A stretch of 64,000 nt of DNA from Ornithinimicrobium sp. F0845 (GTDB taxonomy: Bacteria > Actinomycetota > Actinomycetes > Actinomycetales > Dermatophilaceae), in NCBI RefSeq assembly GCF_023015765.1, contig NZ_JALKAL010000005.1, positions 1 through 64,000 of the forward strand, given 5' to 3'. Every line of letters begins with the position of its first letter. Within the stretch, counting starts at the first letter, position 1. Below, piece after piece: positions 8,220 through 17,394 of this stretch. The notes under the pieces were generated by a model, which was not told the origin of the DNA, searched no databases, and saw only the letters and a list, made by a program, of their open reading frames with translations. Position numbers and translations under genes: made by a program.

Positions 8220-9238
8220 CAGGCCAGTTCCAGGCAGGTCATGTTGAGCCCGGAGCCGATGCCCATCATCAGCACCCGGTCGCCCGGGGTCAGGTGCTCG
8301 ACCTGCTTGGCCAGCGTCACCGCCACCGCGGCCGGGCCGATGTTGCCGAACGTCGGGAAGGTCAGCGGGATGCGGTCCTCGGGCAGGCCCAGGACCCTGG
8401 CGGTGCGTCCGGTGTGGACCGTCGAGACCTGGTGCACGACGTAGCAGTCCATGTCGGCCCAGTCGAAGTCGTCGGCGGCGTCCCTCCACAGGTCGCCGGC
8501 CAGCTGCATGCCCGCGACCAGCAGCCCCTTGGTGTCGGTGCTCATCTTCTCGTAGTCGCCGATGCACAGCTCGTGGTGCTGGGTCGCGGCGCGGGAGGCA
8601 CCACCGATGATCCGGTGACCCTCCGGGTGCTCGCTGGCCCGCCCCAGGACCATCGCGGCGGCACCCGACCCGAGGGTGAGGGTGGCGAACTCGCTCTGCA
8701 GGTCCTCTGCCGTGGCCTCCGGGCTGGACAGCCGCTGCAGCGCGCTCTCCTGCGCGGGACGCGAGCCCTCTCCGTCGACGATCACGGCGTAGTCGATCTG
8801 GCCGGCGTCGATCATCGTCGCGGCCAGCTGCATCCCGTTGACGAACCCGAGGCAGGCGTTGGTCAGGTCGAAGTTGAGGCAGCTGGACGGCAGCCCCAGC
8901 TCGGCGTGGATCTTGACCGCGATCGAGGGCTCCAGGTGCTCCCGCGAGACCGAGGTGTTGATCATCAGGCCCACCCGGGCCGGGTCGACCCCGGCCTCGG
9001 CGATCGCCTTGGCGCCGGCCTCGATGGCACCGTCGACGAAGGTCGTGCCGTCGGGCCACCAGCGACGCTCACGGATCCCGGCCAGCTTGGTGAGCATGCC
9101 GGGGCGCATGTTGGTGCGCTGGTAGGTCTCCGCCAGGCGCTCGTCGAACTCGGCCGAGGTGACCACCACCGGCGCGTCGACTGCCGTGACGGACAGCACA
9201 GCGGTGTCGTGGTGCCGGAAGATGGTGTTGCCGTTCAT
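8216..9238 (-). CDS. oleA: OleA, acyl-CoA head-to-head condensing enzyme
   Basis: A 340-residue thiolase-superfamily protein of the KAS-III type. Visible are nucleophile Cys129 in LTNACLGF, His269 in YVVHQVSTVH and Asn299 in TFGNIGPA. A Glu in SREHLEPS (residue 103) is placed like the inter-subunit base of known OleA enzymes. OleA joins two fatty acyl-CoAs to a 2-alkyl-3-ketoacid, the first step to long-chain olefins. ATG at 9238 has GAGG eight to eleven bases upstream. It is the first gene of oleA-oleBC-oleD and is divergent from the lipoprotein gene. The neighbouring OleBC and OleD make the assignment firm. Confidence 0.93.
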   Translation of the reverse strand: MNGNTIFRHHDTAVLSVTAVDAPVVVTSAEFDERLAETYQRTNMRPGMLTKLAGIRERRWWPDGTTFVDGAIEAGAKAIAEAGVDPARVGLMINTSVSREHLEPSIAVKIHAELGLPSSCLNFDLTNACLGFVNGMQLAATMIDAGQIDYAVIVDGEGSRPAQESALQRLSSPEATAEDLQSEFATLTLGSGAAAMVLGRASEHPEGHRIIGGASRAATQHHELCIGDYEKMSTDTKGLLVAGMQLAGDLWRDAADDFDWADMDCYVVHQVSTVHTGRTARVLGLPEDRIPLTFPTFGNIGPAAVAVTLAKQVEHLTPGDRVLMMGIGSGLNMTCLELAW

Positions 9239-9358
9239 GGAACCTCTGGGCTCTGCGAGTCGTCTGTCAAGTGAATCAATGAGAACACAGCCCGCCTCGA
9301 GGTTGTGAAACGATGGGGTGCTGACAGCACCACGACCGCACTCAGGGAGAAGGTCATT

Positions 9359-10249
9359 ATGCGCAGGAACACCACGACGTGGGGGATGATTGCAGCGAGC
9401 GGGGCCCTTGTGCTGACGCTGGCCGCATGTGGGGATGACTCACCGGAGGTTGAGGAGCCGGAGACCACCAGCGCCGAGGACACCGGCAGCGACGAGGGGG
9501 CTGAGACCGAGGGCACCGACGAGGGCACGGACACCGGCGAGGAGACCGAGGCCGCCGACGGTGGCGAGCAGACCGAGGGTGGCGACACCGGCGGCGAGGC
9601 CGCGGCGGGTGAGGAGATCGACCCGGCCGACTTCGTCGCGCAGCTGAAGAGCCCCGGCATGGAGAACATGACCACGTTCACCATGAACATGGACATGCAG
9701 GTCGAGGGCCAGGCGGTCACCATGGCAGGCAAGGCCGACCTGAGCGGCGACGCCCCGGCTATGGACATCACCATGGAGATGCCCGGCATGGGCAATATCC
9801 ACATGATCATGGTCGACGGTAGCGCCTACATCGCGATGCCGGGCCTGACCGAGGAGGGGCAGTTCATCCAGATGCCTCTCGAGGAGGTCATGGGCGAGGA
9901 CGCCGAGGAGTTCACCAACCAGGTGGACATGACCTCGCAGTGGGACGAGTGGGAGGCGGGCGCCCAGACCGTCACCTTCGTCGGCCCGGAGGACGTCGAC
10001 GGCGAGACGCTCAACAAGTACGAGCTGCTGCTGGACACGACCGCGATCGAGACCGAGGACATGGCCGGTATGCCCTCCGAGCTCACCTACAACGTGTGGC
10101 TGGACGACCAGAACTTCATGCGTCAGGTCACCTTCGACCTCGCGGGAGCCGAGACCGTCATGAAGATGGAGGGATGGGGCGAGCCGGTGGACATCACCGC
10201 TCCGACCAACGTCATGGAGATGCCCGGCGGGATGCCGACCAGCCCGTGA
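9359..10249 (+). CDS. Secreted lipoprotein of the LppX/LprG type
   Basis: A 296-residue protein. The first 22 residues form a lipoprotein signal peptide that ends in the lipobox LTLAAC. A Glu/Thr/Gly-rich linker follows to about residue 85. The rest is a beta-rich domain with repeated Met/Thr strands and a terminal Pro tail. The layout fits the LppX_LprAFG family, whose members carry lipids or glycolipids across the envelope in mycobacteria. ATG at 9359 follows AGGGAGAAGG; an upstream in-frame start at 9305 would bury the signal peptide. It is divergent from oleA, so a link to hydrocarbon export is tempting but unproven. Confidence 0.8.
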   Translation: MRRNTTTWGMIAASGALVLTLAACGDDSPEVEEPETTSAEDTGSDEGAETEGTDEGTDTGEETEAADGGEQTEGGDTGGEAAAGEEIDPADFVAQLKSPGMENMTTFTMNMDMQVEGQAVTMAGKADLSGDAPAMDITMEMPGMGNIHMIMVDGSAYIAMPGLTEEGQFIQMPLEEVMGEDAEEFTNQVDMTSQWDEWEAGAQTVTFVGPEDVDGETLNKYELLLDTTAIETEDMAGMPSELTYNVWLDDQNFMRQVTFDLAGAETVMKMEGWGEPVDITAPTNVMEMPGGMPTSP

Positions 10250-10304
10250 CGAGCAACCTGTGACGACCAGCCTCTGACGTGAGGTCCGGGGAGACCCGGC
10301 CCGT

Positions 10305-10351
10305 CGACATACTGCCTCCGCAGCCCCCGTGGCCGCGGGGGCAGTATGTCG
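10305..10351. terminator. Palindrome built from paired CGACATACTGCC words, lipoprotein terminator
   Basis: Perfect 12-bp arms (10305-10316, 10340-10351) enclose a second, overlapping GC-rich hairpin (CCCCCG/CGGGGG). It lies 56 bases after the lipoprotein stop. The arms are a close variant of the dispersed GGCAGTATGCC word in opposed orientation. The remaining 10250-10571 gap holds no other recognised element. Confidence 0.75.
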
Positions 10352-10571
10352 TGGGGGAGGGTGCCGCGCCGCCTGCGGCCAGGCGCGGGCCCGGGTGTGC
10401 GGTGCGTGGAGGGTGCCGCGTGGCGGGCGCGGGAGTACGGTTGGCGTCCAGTGGCCACGGACCCAGTTGCCCGGTCAGCGGGGCGTCGACTAGCGAGTAG
10501 TCGCCCGGACATGGCAACGTCAGGAGGCACCCCCACCGCCGGCCCCCGCCGCACGACACAGTTGGAGACGG

Positions 10572-13500
10572 ATGTTCTCTCGTATCGCCATTGTCAACCG
10601 TGGTGAGGCCGCGGTCCGGCTGATCCACGCCGTGCGGGACCACAACGCCAGCGGCGGCCCACGGCTGCACACGATCGCTCTCTACACCGACGTCGACCGG
10701 ACCGCGATGTTCGTCCGGGAGGCGCACAGCACCTACCTGCTCGGACCCGCCTCGGCGCGCCCGTATCTCGACCTCGCCGTCCTGGAGCGGGCGCTCGTGG
10801 AGACCCGTGCCGACGCCGTGTGGGTCGGGTGGGGGTTCGTCGCCGAGGACCCGGCCTTCGTCGAGCTGTGCGACCGGTTGGGCGTGACCTTCATCGGGCC
10901 GAGCGCCGAGGCCATGCGCAAGCTCGGCGACAAGATCGGCTCCAAGCTGATCGCCGAGGAGGTCGGGGTCCCCGTCGCGCCGTGGAGCCGTGGCGGCCTG
11001 GACACCCTCGAGGACGCCGTGGCGTCCGCGGCCGACATCGGCTATCCGCTGATGCTCAAGGCCAGCGCCGGCGGGGGAGGGCGCGGCATCCGCAAGGTGG
11101 CCGACGAGGCCGAGTTGCGCGAGGTCTACCAGCGGACCCGGGACGAGGCCGAGCGGGCCTTCGGCAGCGGCGTCGTGTTCCTGGAGAGCCTGGTCACCGG
11201 TGCCCGGCACGTCGAGGTGCAGGTGATCGCGGACGGTCACGGCACGGCCTGGGCGATCGGCGTCCGGGACTGCTCGGTGCAGCGCCGCAACCAGAAGATC
11301 ATCGAGGAGTCGGCCTCGCCGCTGCTGACGCCCGAGCAGGCCGAGGACCTCAAGGCCTCGGCGGAGCGGCTCGTCCTCGCGGTCGGCTACCAGGGCGCGG
11401 GCACCGTCGAGTTCCTGTATCACCCGGGAAGCAGGCAGTTCGCCTTCCTGGAGGTCAACACGCGACTACAGGTGGAGCACCCCATCACCGAGGCCACCAC
11501 CGGCGTGGACCTGGTGCGGGCGCAGCTGCACGTCGCAGCCGGTGGCCGGCTCGAGGGGGAGCGGCCGGTCGAGACCGGGCACGCCGTCGAGGCGCGGCTC
11601 AACGCCGAGGACCCGGACCGCGACTTCGCGCCCGCCCCCGGTCGCATCACGCTGCTGGAGTTTCCGACAGGCCCGGGCATCCGTGTCGACACCGGCGTCG
11701 GGGAGGGCGACAGCATCCCGGCCGACTTCGACTCGATGATCGCCAAGATCATCGCCCACGGCCGGGACCGTGGCGAGGCCCTCGCCCGGCTGCGGCGGGC
11801 CGTGGCCGAGACGACGGTGGTCATCGAGGGCGGTGCCACCAACAAGAGCTTCGTCCTGCAGCTGCTGCGGGAGCCCGAGGTCGTCGGCCCGGATGGCGGG
11901 ACTGCCGCCCCTGAGGGTGTGAGCAGCACCCCCGAGTGGGGAGAGGTGCAGGGGGGTCTGGGGGCGGAGCCCCCAGCGGGGGTGCACGGGGGCAGCGCCA
12001 CCGTGTGGGCGGACACGGGGTGGATCGACCGGGTGCGCGCCGAGGGCCGCCTGGTCAGCCACCAGCACTCCGGGGTGGCCCTGGTCGCGGCCGGCATCGA
12101 CGCCTACGTCGACGAGCTGCAGGTCGAGGTCTCTCGCCTCATGGAGACCGCACGGGGTGGCCGCCCGCAGGTGCAGCACCAGGTCGGGCGCCCGGTCGAC
12201 CTCAAGCTGCGCGGCGTCCCGTGGCAGGTGACCACGGTGCAGACCGGGCCGCACCGCTTCCGGGTCACCGTCGCCGGTGCCGGGCAGGAGCAGACCGTCG
12301 ACGCCGAGGTCGAGCGGCTCGGTGAGTTCCACGGCCGCCTGACCGTCAACGGCCGCCGGCACCGCATCGTCAGCGCCATCCACGGCCCGACCCACCTGGT
12401 CGAGGTCGACGAGGTCATCCACCGGGTGAGCCGCGACGAGGGCGGCGTGCTGCGTGCACCGTCCCCGGCCCTGGTCGTCGCCACCCCGGTCGCCGTCGGT
12501 GACGAGGTGGCCTCCGGAGCCCAGATCCTGGTGCTCGAGGCCATGAAGATGGAGACGGTGCTGCACGCCCCGTTCGCCGGGCGCGTGCGCGAGCTGATGG
12601 TCCGCACCGGCAGCCAGGTCGAGACGGGGGCGCCGCTGGTGCGGCTGGAGCCCACCGCGGAGGCCGGGGCGGCCGAGGGCGCGGCCGCGGAGGCGGAGTC
12701 CGGTCCCGACCTGGACCTGCCCAGCGAGTCCGCGGCGGCCTCCCCGCAGAGCCGCGCGGACAGTCTGCGCGCCGCCCTCGTTTCGCGGGTGCTCGGCTAT
12801 GACCTGCCGCCGGAAGACGACCGTGACCTGCTGGCCTCCTACCTCGGGGTGCGCGCGGAGTTGCGTGCCCAGGGCGTCGACCCGCTCGAGGGCGAGATGG
12901 AGATGTTGGCGACCTTCGCCGACCTCGCCGAGCTGAGCCGTAACCGCCCGAGCGAGGCCGAGGTGCGGACCGAGCTGCGGGTGCACAGCCCCCGGGAGCA
13001 CTTCCACACCTACCTGCAGAGCCTGGACGTGGAGCGCGACGCGCTGCCCGAGGCGTTCAGCGAGCGGCTGCGCACAGTCCTGTCCCACTATGGCGTGACC
13101 GAGCTGGAGCGCACCGAGGCCCTGGAGGAGGCCGTCTTCCGGGTCTTCCTGGCGCAGCAGCGCAGCAGCAAGGACCTCCAGGTCGTCACCGCGCTCCTGC
13201 AGGCCTGGCTCGCGGACCCCCCGCCACCCAACGGCCGCGCGACCGAGGCGCGCGCTGTGCTCGAGCACCTGGTGCGGGCCACCCAGTTGCGGCACCCGGC
13301 GATCAGCGACATGGCCCGGAGCATCCGGTTCCGGTGGTTCGACGAGCAGATGGTCGACGCCGTCCGTGAGGCCGCCCTGGCGGGGCTCGCCGAGGAGGTG
13401 GCCGAGCTCGCCGCCGCGGAGGACGTCCCCGACCGACCGGCGCGGATCGAGGCCATCGTGGCGATCCCCGTGCAGATCGCCGGGATCCTGGCCGACCGCC

Positions 13501-16205
13501 TGGAGCAGGGCGTGCCGAGGTGGGAACCGCTGCTGGAGGTCCTGGTGCGTCGGCACTATCGCGAGTTCGACCTGCACGACGTGCAGCGGGTGAGCGTCGC
13601 GGACCGCGAGCTGGTGACCGCCGACTACGTCCTGGACGACCGGCCCACGCGGCTGATCACCACGGTCGGGCGGCTCGACGAGCTCCGGGACCCGGGCTCG
13701 GCCCTCGTCGCAGCCCTGACCGAGCAGGTCGCGCGAGGCCGAGAGCTGGGCGAGGTCGTCATGGACCTCTACCTGCACTGGCCGGGCATGCCGGAGAGCT
13801 CGGACCGCGCCAGCGAGGAGCTGGCCGCCGTCCTCGCCGGCCTGGGATTCCCGCCGGACTGCCGGCGCGTGGCCGTGGGCGGGTGCCCCGACGGCGGTCG
13901 CGAGGTGGACTACCTGACCTTCCGACCGGACGGCGCGGGCGGCACCCAGGAGGACACCCTGGTGCGCGGTGTCCACCCCATGGTGGGTCGCCGCCTGGAC
14001 CTGTGGCGCCTGCGCGAGTTCGACATCACCCGCATCGAGGCGCCCGACGACGTGCTCCTCTACGAGTGCGTGGCGCCCTCCAACCCGGGTGACCGGCGAC
14101 TGGTGGCGCTGGCGCAGGTCCGCCAGCTGTCCGTCATACGGGACGAGAGCGGTGCGGTCGTGAGCATCCCCCAGGGCGAGCGGGCGGTCGAGAGCTGCCT
14201 GGAGGCGATCCGCCGGGCGCGCACCGCCCGCGGCGCCGAGGGGGTCAAGCTCGACCTCAACCACGTCTGGGTGCACGTGTGGCCGGTCATCGAGGCCAAG
14301 CCGGAGGAGCTGGCCGCGCTGCAGCACAAGATCACGCCGCTGACCGAGCGCGCCGGGCTCGAGGAGGTCGTGGCCCAGGGACGGGTCGCGCGTCCCGACG
14401 GTGCCCCGGTGCCGGTCGCGATCCGGTTCCATGCCAAGTCCGGGGGTGGCGTGGTCGCCTCGTTCGAGGCCCCGCCGGAGGAGCCGCTGCAGCCGCTCGA
14501 CGACTACGCCGGCAAGGTGCTGCGGTCGCGGCGTCGCGGGCTGGTCTACCCCTACGAGCTGGCCGAGGTGATCACCGGTCCCGGCGGCAGCCTCGTCGAG
14601 CACGACCTCGACGAGACCGGTCGGCTGGTGCCGGTCGACCGGCCGCGCGGACTGAACAGCGCCGCGATCATCGTCGCCGTCGTCACGACGCCGACCGACC
14701 TGCACCCGGAGGGGATCACCCGCGTCGTGCTCTGCGGCGACCCCACCAAGGCGCTCGGGGCGCTGTCCGAGCCCGAGTGCACCCGCATCATCGCCGCGAT
14801 CGACCTGGCCGAGGAGAAGGGCGTCCCGCTCGAGTGGTTCGCCCTCTCGGCCGGGGCCCGAGTGTCGATGGACTCGGGCACGGAGAACATGGACTGGGTC
14901 GCCGAGGCGCTCAAGCGCATCGTGGAGTTCACCCAGGACGGCGGCGAGATCAACGTGGTCGTCGCCGGGATCAACGTCGGGGCCCAGCCCTATTGGAACG
15001 CCGAGGCCACGATGCTCATGCACACCAAGGGCATCCTGGTCATGACGCCGGACAGCGCGATGGTGCTCACCGGCAAGCAGTCGCTGGACTTCTCCGGCGG
15101 CGTCTCGGCCGAGGACAACCACGGTATCGGCGGCTACGACCGCGTCATGGGACCCAACGGGCAGGCGCAGTACTGGGCCCGCGACCTCGCGGGCGCCGTG
15201 GACACCCTCATGGCGCACTACGAGCACACCTACAGCGCGCCCGGCGAGGACGGCCCGCGCCGCGCCCGGACGACCGATCCCGCCGAACGGGACATCACGA
15301 CCTACCCCCACGTCCACCCGGCATCACCCGACTTCACCACCGTGGGCGACATCTTCTCGGCGGAGAAGAACCCGGACCGCAAGAAGCCGTTCGACATCCG
15401 CACGGTGATGGCTGCGCTGGTCGACCAGGACCACCAGACGCTGGAGCGGTGGGCTGGCATGGCGGACGCCGACACCGCCGTGGTGCAGGACGCCCACATC
15501 GGGGGCCATCCCGTGGCGTTGGTGGGCATCGAGTCGCGGCCGGTGCCGCGGCACGGCTTCCCGCCCACCGACGGGCCCGACACCTACACCGCAGGCACGC
15601 TCTTCCCCCGGTCGTCCAAGAAGGTGGCGCGCGCGATCAACGCGGCCAGCGGCAACCGGCCGCTGGTGGTGCTGGCCAACCTCTCCGGCTTCGACGGGTC
15701 CCCCGACTCAATGCGGCACCTGCAGCTGGAGTACGGTGCCGAGATCGGCCGGGCGATCGTCAACTTCGACGGGCCCATCGTGTTCTGCGTCATCTCCCGC
15801 TATCACGGCGGCGCGTTCGTCGTCTTCTCCAAGCGGCTCAACCCGCGCATGACGGTGCTCGCCATCGAGGGCTCGTTCGCCTCGGTCCTGGGCGGTGCCC
15901 CGGCGGCGGCGGTCGTCTTCGCCGGGGAGGTGGACAAGCGTGCCGCGGCCAGCCCCGAGGTCCGCGACCTCCAGGAGCGCATCGCGGCCGCACCGCAGGA
16001 GGAGCGCGCCGCGCTCATGGTCGAGCTCGCGGACGTACGGGCCGGGCTGAGGGCCGACAAGATCAGCGAGATCGCCGCCGAGTTCGACAGCGTGCACAGC
16101 ATCCACCGCGCCGTCGAGGTCGGCTCGGTCGATGCGGTGATCGCCGCCGCCGACCTGCGTCCGGCCGTGATCGCCACGCTGGAGGGGAGTCCCCCACGGG
16201 GTTGA
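10572..16205 (+). CDS. Single-chain biotin-dependent acyl-CoA carboxylase (BC-BCCP-central-CT)
   Basis: A 1,877-residue protein. Residues 1-450 are a biotin carboxylase with the ATP-grasp glycine loop SAGGGGRG and EVNTRLQVEHPITE near 294. Residues about 480-640 resemble the linker/BT region. Biotin attachment is EAMKMET near residue 658. Residues about 720-1380 resemble the central part of eukaryotic-type acetyl-CoA carboxylase. The carboxyltransferase runs to the end, with NLSGFDGSPDS near 1700 and VLGGAPAAAVVFAGEV near 1775. It would carboxylate an acyl-CoA, acetyl-CoA being the first guess, using ATP and bicarbonate. Start ATG has GGAGA upstream. Residues about 440-475 hold an apparent REP-like insertion. 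Substrate chain length is not readable from the sequence. Confidence 0.88.
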   Translation: MFSRIAIVNRGEAAVRLIHAVRDHNASGGPRLHTIALYTDVDRTAMFVREAHSTYLLGPASARPYLDLAVLERALVETRADAVWVGWGFVAEDPAFVELCDRLGVTFIGPSAEAMRKLGDKIGSKLIAEEVGVPVAPWSRGGLDTLEDAVASAADIGYPLMLKASAGGGGRGIRKVADEAELREVYQRTRDEAERAFGSGVVFLESLVTGARHVEVQVIADGHGTAWAIGVRDCSVQRRNQKIIEESASPLLTPEQAEDLKASAERLVLAVGYQGAGTVEFLYHPGSRQFAFLEVNTRLQVEHPITEATTGVDLVRAQLHVAAGGRLEGERPVETGHAVEARLNAEDPDRDFAPAPGRITLLEFPTGPGIRVDTGVGEGDSIPADFDSMIAKIIAHGRDRGEALARLRRAVAETTVVIEGGATNKSFVLQLLREPEVVGPDGGTAAPEGVSSTPEWGEVQGGLGAEPPAGVHGGSATVWADTGWIDRVRAEGRLVSHQHSGVALVAAGIDAYVDELQVEVSRLMETARGGRPQVQHQVGRPVDLKLRGVPWQVTTVQTGPHRFRVTVAGAGQEQTVDAEVERLGEFHGRLTVNGRRHRIVSAIHGPTHLVEVDEVIHRVSRDEGGVLRAPSPALVVATPVAVGDEVASGAQILVLEAMKMETVLHAPFAGRVRELMVRTGSQVETGAPLVRLEPTAEAGAAEGAAAEAESGPDLDLPSESAAASPQSRADSLRAALVSRVLGYDLPPEDDRDLLASYLGVRAELRAQGVDPLEGEMEMLATFADLAELSRNRPSEAEVRTELRVHSPREHFHTYLQSLDVERDALPEAFSERLRTVLSHYGVTELERTEALEEAVFRVFLAQQRSSKDLQVVTALLQAWLADPPPPNGRATEARAVLEHLVRATQLRHPAISDMARSIRFRWFDEQMVDAVREAALAGLAEEVAELAAAEDVPDRPARIEAIVAIPVQIAGILADRLEQGVPRWEPLLEVLVRRHYREFDLHDVQRVSVADRELVTADYVLDDRPTRLITTVGRLDELRDPGSALVAALTEQVARGRELGEVVMDLYLHWPGMPESSDRASEELAAVLAGLGFPPDCRRVAVGGCPDGGREVDYLTFRPDGAGGTQEDTLVRGVHPMVGRRLDLWRLREFDITRIEAPDDVLLYECVAPSNPGDRRLVALAQVRQLSVIRDESGAVVSIPQGERAVESCLEAIRRARTARGAEGVKLDLNHVWVHVWPVIEAKPEELAALQHKITPLTERAGLEEVVAQGRVARPDGAPVPVAIRFHAKSGGGVVASFEAPPEEPLQPLDDYAGKVLRSRRRGLVYPYELAEVITGPGGSLVEHDLDETGRLVPVDRPRGLNSAAIIVAVVTTPTDLHPEGITRVVLCGDPTKALGALSEPECTRIIAAIDLAEEKGVPLEWFALSAGARVSMDSGTENMDWVAEALKRIVEFTQDGGEINVVVAGINVGAQPYWNAEATMLMHTKGILVMTPDSAMVLTGKQSLDFSGGVSAEDNHGIGGYDRVMGPNGQAQYWARDLAGAVDTLMAHYEHTYSAPGEDGPRRARTTDPAERDITTYPHVHPASPDFTTVGDIFSAEKNPDRKKPFDIRTVMAALVDQDHQTLERWAGMADADTAVVQDAHIGGHPVALVGIESRPVPRHGFPPTDGPDTYTAGTLFPRSSKKVARAINAASGNRPLVVLANLSGFDGSPDSMRHLQLEYGAEIGRAIVNFDGPIVFCVISRYHGGAFVVFSKRLNPRMTVLAIEGSFASVLGGAPAAAVVFAGEVDKRAAASPEVRDLQERIAAAPQEERAALMVELADVRAGLRADKISEIAAEFDSVHSIHRAVEVGSVDAVIAAADLRPAVIATLEGSPPRG
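11958..11976. repeat. REP-like palindrome inside the carboxylase gene
   Basis: Perfect 8-bp arms CTGGGGGC and GCCCCCAG around GGA. The palindrome, within about 120 bases of Gly/Pro/Ala-coding sequence (roughly 11890-12005), interrupts the expected junction between the biotin carboxylase end (EPEVVG) and the conserved DTGWIDRV segment, without breaking the frame. Confidence 0.7.
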
Positions 16206-16303
16206 GGTAAGTCCTGGGTGCGCGGGGCTGGCCCGCCACCCATCACCGGCTCGGCCACCCACGTCCTGATGCGTCCGGTCCGGTGACCGGGCACGCCGCG
16301 GGC

Positions 16304-16350
16304 CACTGCGTGGGGTTGTGTCCACCAGAGGGAACAAGACCCACGCAGTG
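16304..16350. terminator. Bidirectional hairpin between convergent genes
   Basis: Arms CACTGCGTGGG (16304-16314) and CCCACGCAGTG (16340-16350) are perfectly complementary. The element sits between the convergent carboxylase and fructosamine-kinase-like genes, in an otherwise empty 177-base gap. Confidence 0.7.
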
Positions 16351-16382
16351 AGCGTCGCGGGCCAGCACAAGCGGTGCGTGGG

Positions 16383-17270
16383 CTAGCGGTAGCGACTGAG
16401 CGCCCGCAGCGCCGCCGCACCGTAGCCGCCGCCGAACAGGATGGCGTGCACGAGCAGCGGCGCCAGCTGGTACCACGCCACCCGGTCGCGCCAGCCGTCG
16501 GCCAGCGGGCTGACGTCCTGGTAGGCGTCGAGGCACTCCGGCCCGAAGCCGCCGAAGAGCTGCATCATTGCCAGGTCCACCTCCGGGTGCCCCCAGAAGC
16601 AGGCCGGGTCGATGAGCCAGTTGCGACCGTCGGTGTCCACGAGCCGGTTGCCGGCCCATAGGTCGCCGTGGAGCAGGGCCGGGTGGGAGATCGGGCCGCA
16701 CAGCTCTGCTGCGCGAGGCTCGAGCTCGGACAGTATGCCGATCGCCGCCGGGTCCAGACGTCCCTCACCAGCAGCTCGGATCACCAGGGGCTCAAGACGC
16801 CGGTGCAGGTAGAACTCCGGCCAGTCCTGCGTCGGGGTGAGGTCGACGGCGCCCGAGCCGAGGTAGCCATGAGTGGCGCCGTCCGCGTCGCCCTCGAGCC
16901 CGCCGTAGTGGGTGCGGCCGGTGCGCGAACCGGCCCCGTGGAGGTGAGCCAGGGCTGCGCCGAGGGCGACCTCGGTCCGGCCTGACGGCATACTGCCCTC
17001 GTCGACCCACTCCAGGACCAGGCCGCGGCAGGACTCACGGAGCACCTCCGGGACCCCGAGCTCGGCGGGGGTGTGCTCGCGCAGGGCACGTAGGCCTGCG
17101 GCCTCGCGCTCGAACATGCCGGGGGAGGGGGTCGGGTGGGTCTTGGCGAACAGCGGGCCGTCCGGCGTCTCGAGGCGGTAGGCGTGGGCGATGTCGCCAC
17201 CGCTGACGGGCGTGGCCCGCTGGACGTCGAGGCCCGCGACCAGGTCCGCGGGGAGCGTGCCGTCATCCAT
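16383..17270 (-). CDS. Fructosamine kinase family protein (aminoglycoside phosphotransferase fold)
   Basis: A 295-residue APH-fold kinase. Visible are an ATP-binding Lys in GPLFAKTHPTP, the catalytic loop LLHGDLWAGNRL (HGDxxxxN) and a metal-binding Asp in WLIDPACFWG. The length and the spacing of these motifs match bacterial fructosamine-3-kinase-like proteins, which phosphorylate sugars attached to amino groups and so help remove glycated adducts. ATG at 17270 is divergent from the squalene-cyclase-like gene. Two copies of the GTATGCC-type word lie inside it (16730 and 16987). The in vivo substrate is an inference from family membership. Confidence 0.85.
   Translation of the reverse strand: MDDGTLPADLVAGLDVQRATPVSGGDIAHAYRLETPDGPLFAKTHPTPSPGMFEREAAGLRALREHTPAELGVPEVLRESCRGLVLEWVDEGSMPSGRTEVALGAALAHLHGAGSRTGRTHYGGLEGDADGATHGYLGSGAVDLTPTQDWPEFYLHRRLEPLVIRAAGEGRLDPAAIGILSELEPRAAELCGPISHPALLHGDLWAGNRLVDTDGRNWLIDPACFWGHPEVDLAMMQLFGGFGPECLDAYQDVSPLADGWRDRVAWYQLAPLLVHAILFGGGYGAAALRALSRYR
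16987..16997 (-). repeat. Exact copy of GGCAGTATGCC word inside the kinase gene
   Basis: On the coding strand it is read GGC-AGT-ATG-CC (Gly-Ser-Met-Pro), a different codon phase from the copies at 2705 and 20605. A one-mismatch copy follows at 16730-16739. Confidence 0.7.
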
Positions 17271-17394
17271 CGTGGTCCCTTCGTCGCGCTCGGCTGTCTG
17301 GCACCACCCTGTCAGCCGCTCGGCGATCCGGGAGCGTGAGGAGCAGGTCTAAACCTGAAGCCTTCTGTCCTCATTGCGTCCTACCGTCCCGTCC

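Noticed and set aside
5496-9059. A 1,187-codon frame starting inside oleA
   Set aside because: Its first 280 codons overlap oleA antisense-free but in another frame and are Arg/Gly-rich shadow sequence; the GTG at 8219 coupled to the oleA stop is the proper start.
9260-9275. TTGACA on the minus strand as an oleA -35
   Set aside because: No acceptable -10 follows at normal spacing, so it was not called as a promoter.
11466-15317. A 1,283-codon minus-strand frame
   Set aside because: It lies wholly opposite the carboxylase gene, whose domains are unmistakable; long antisense frames are usual at this GC content.
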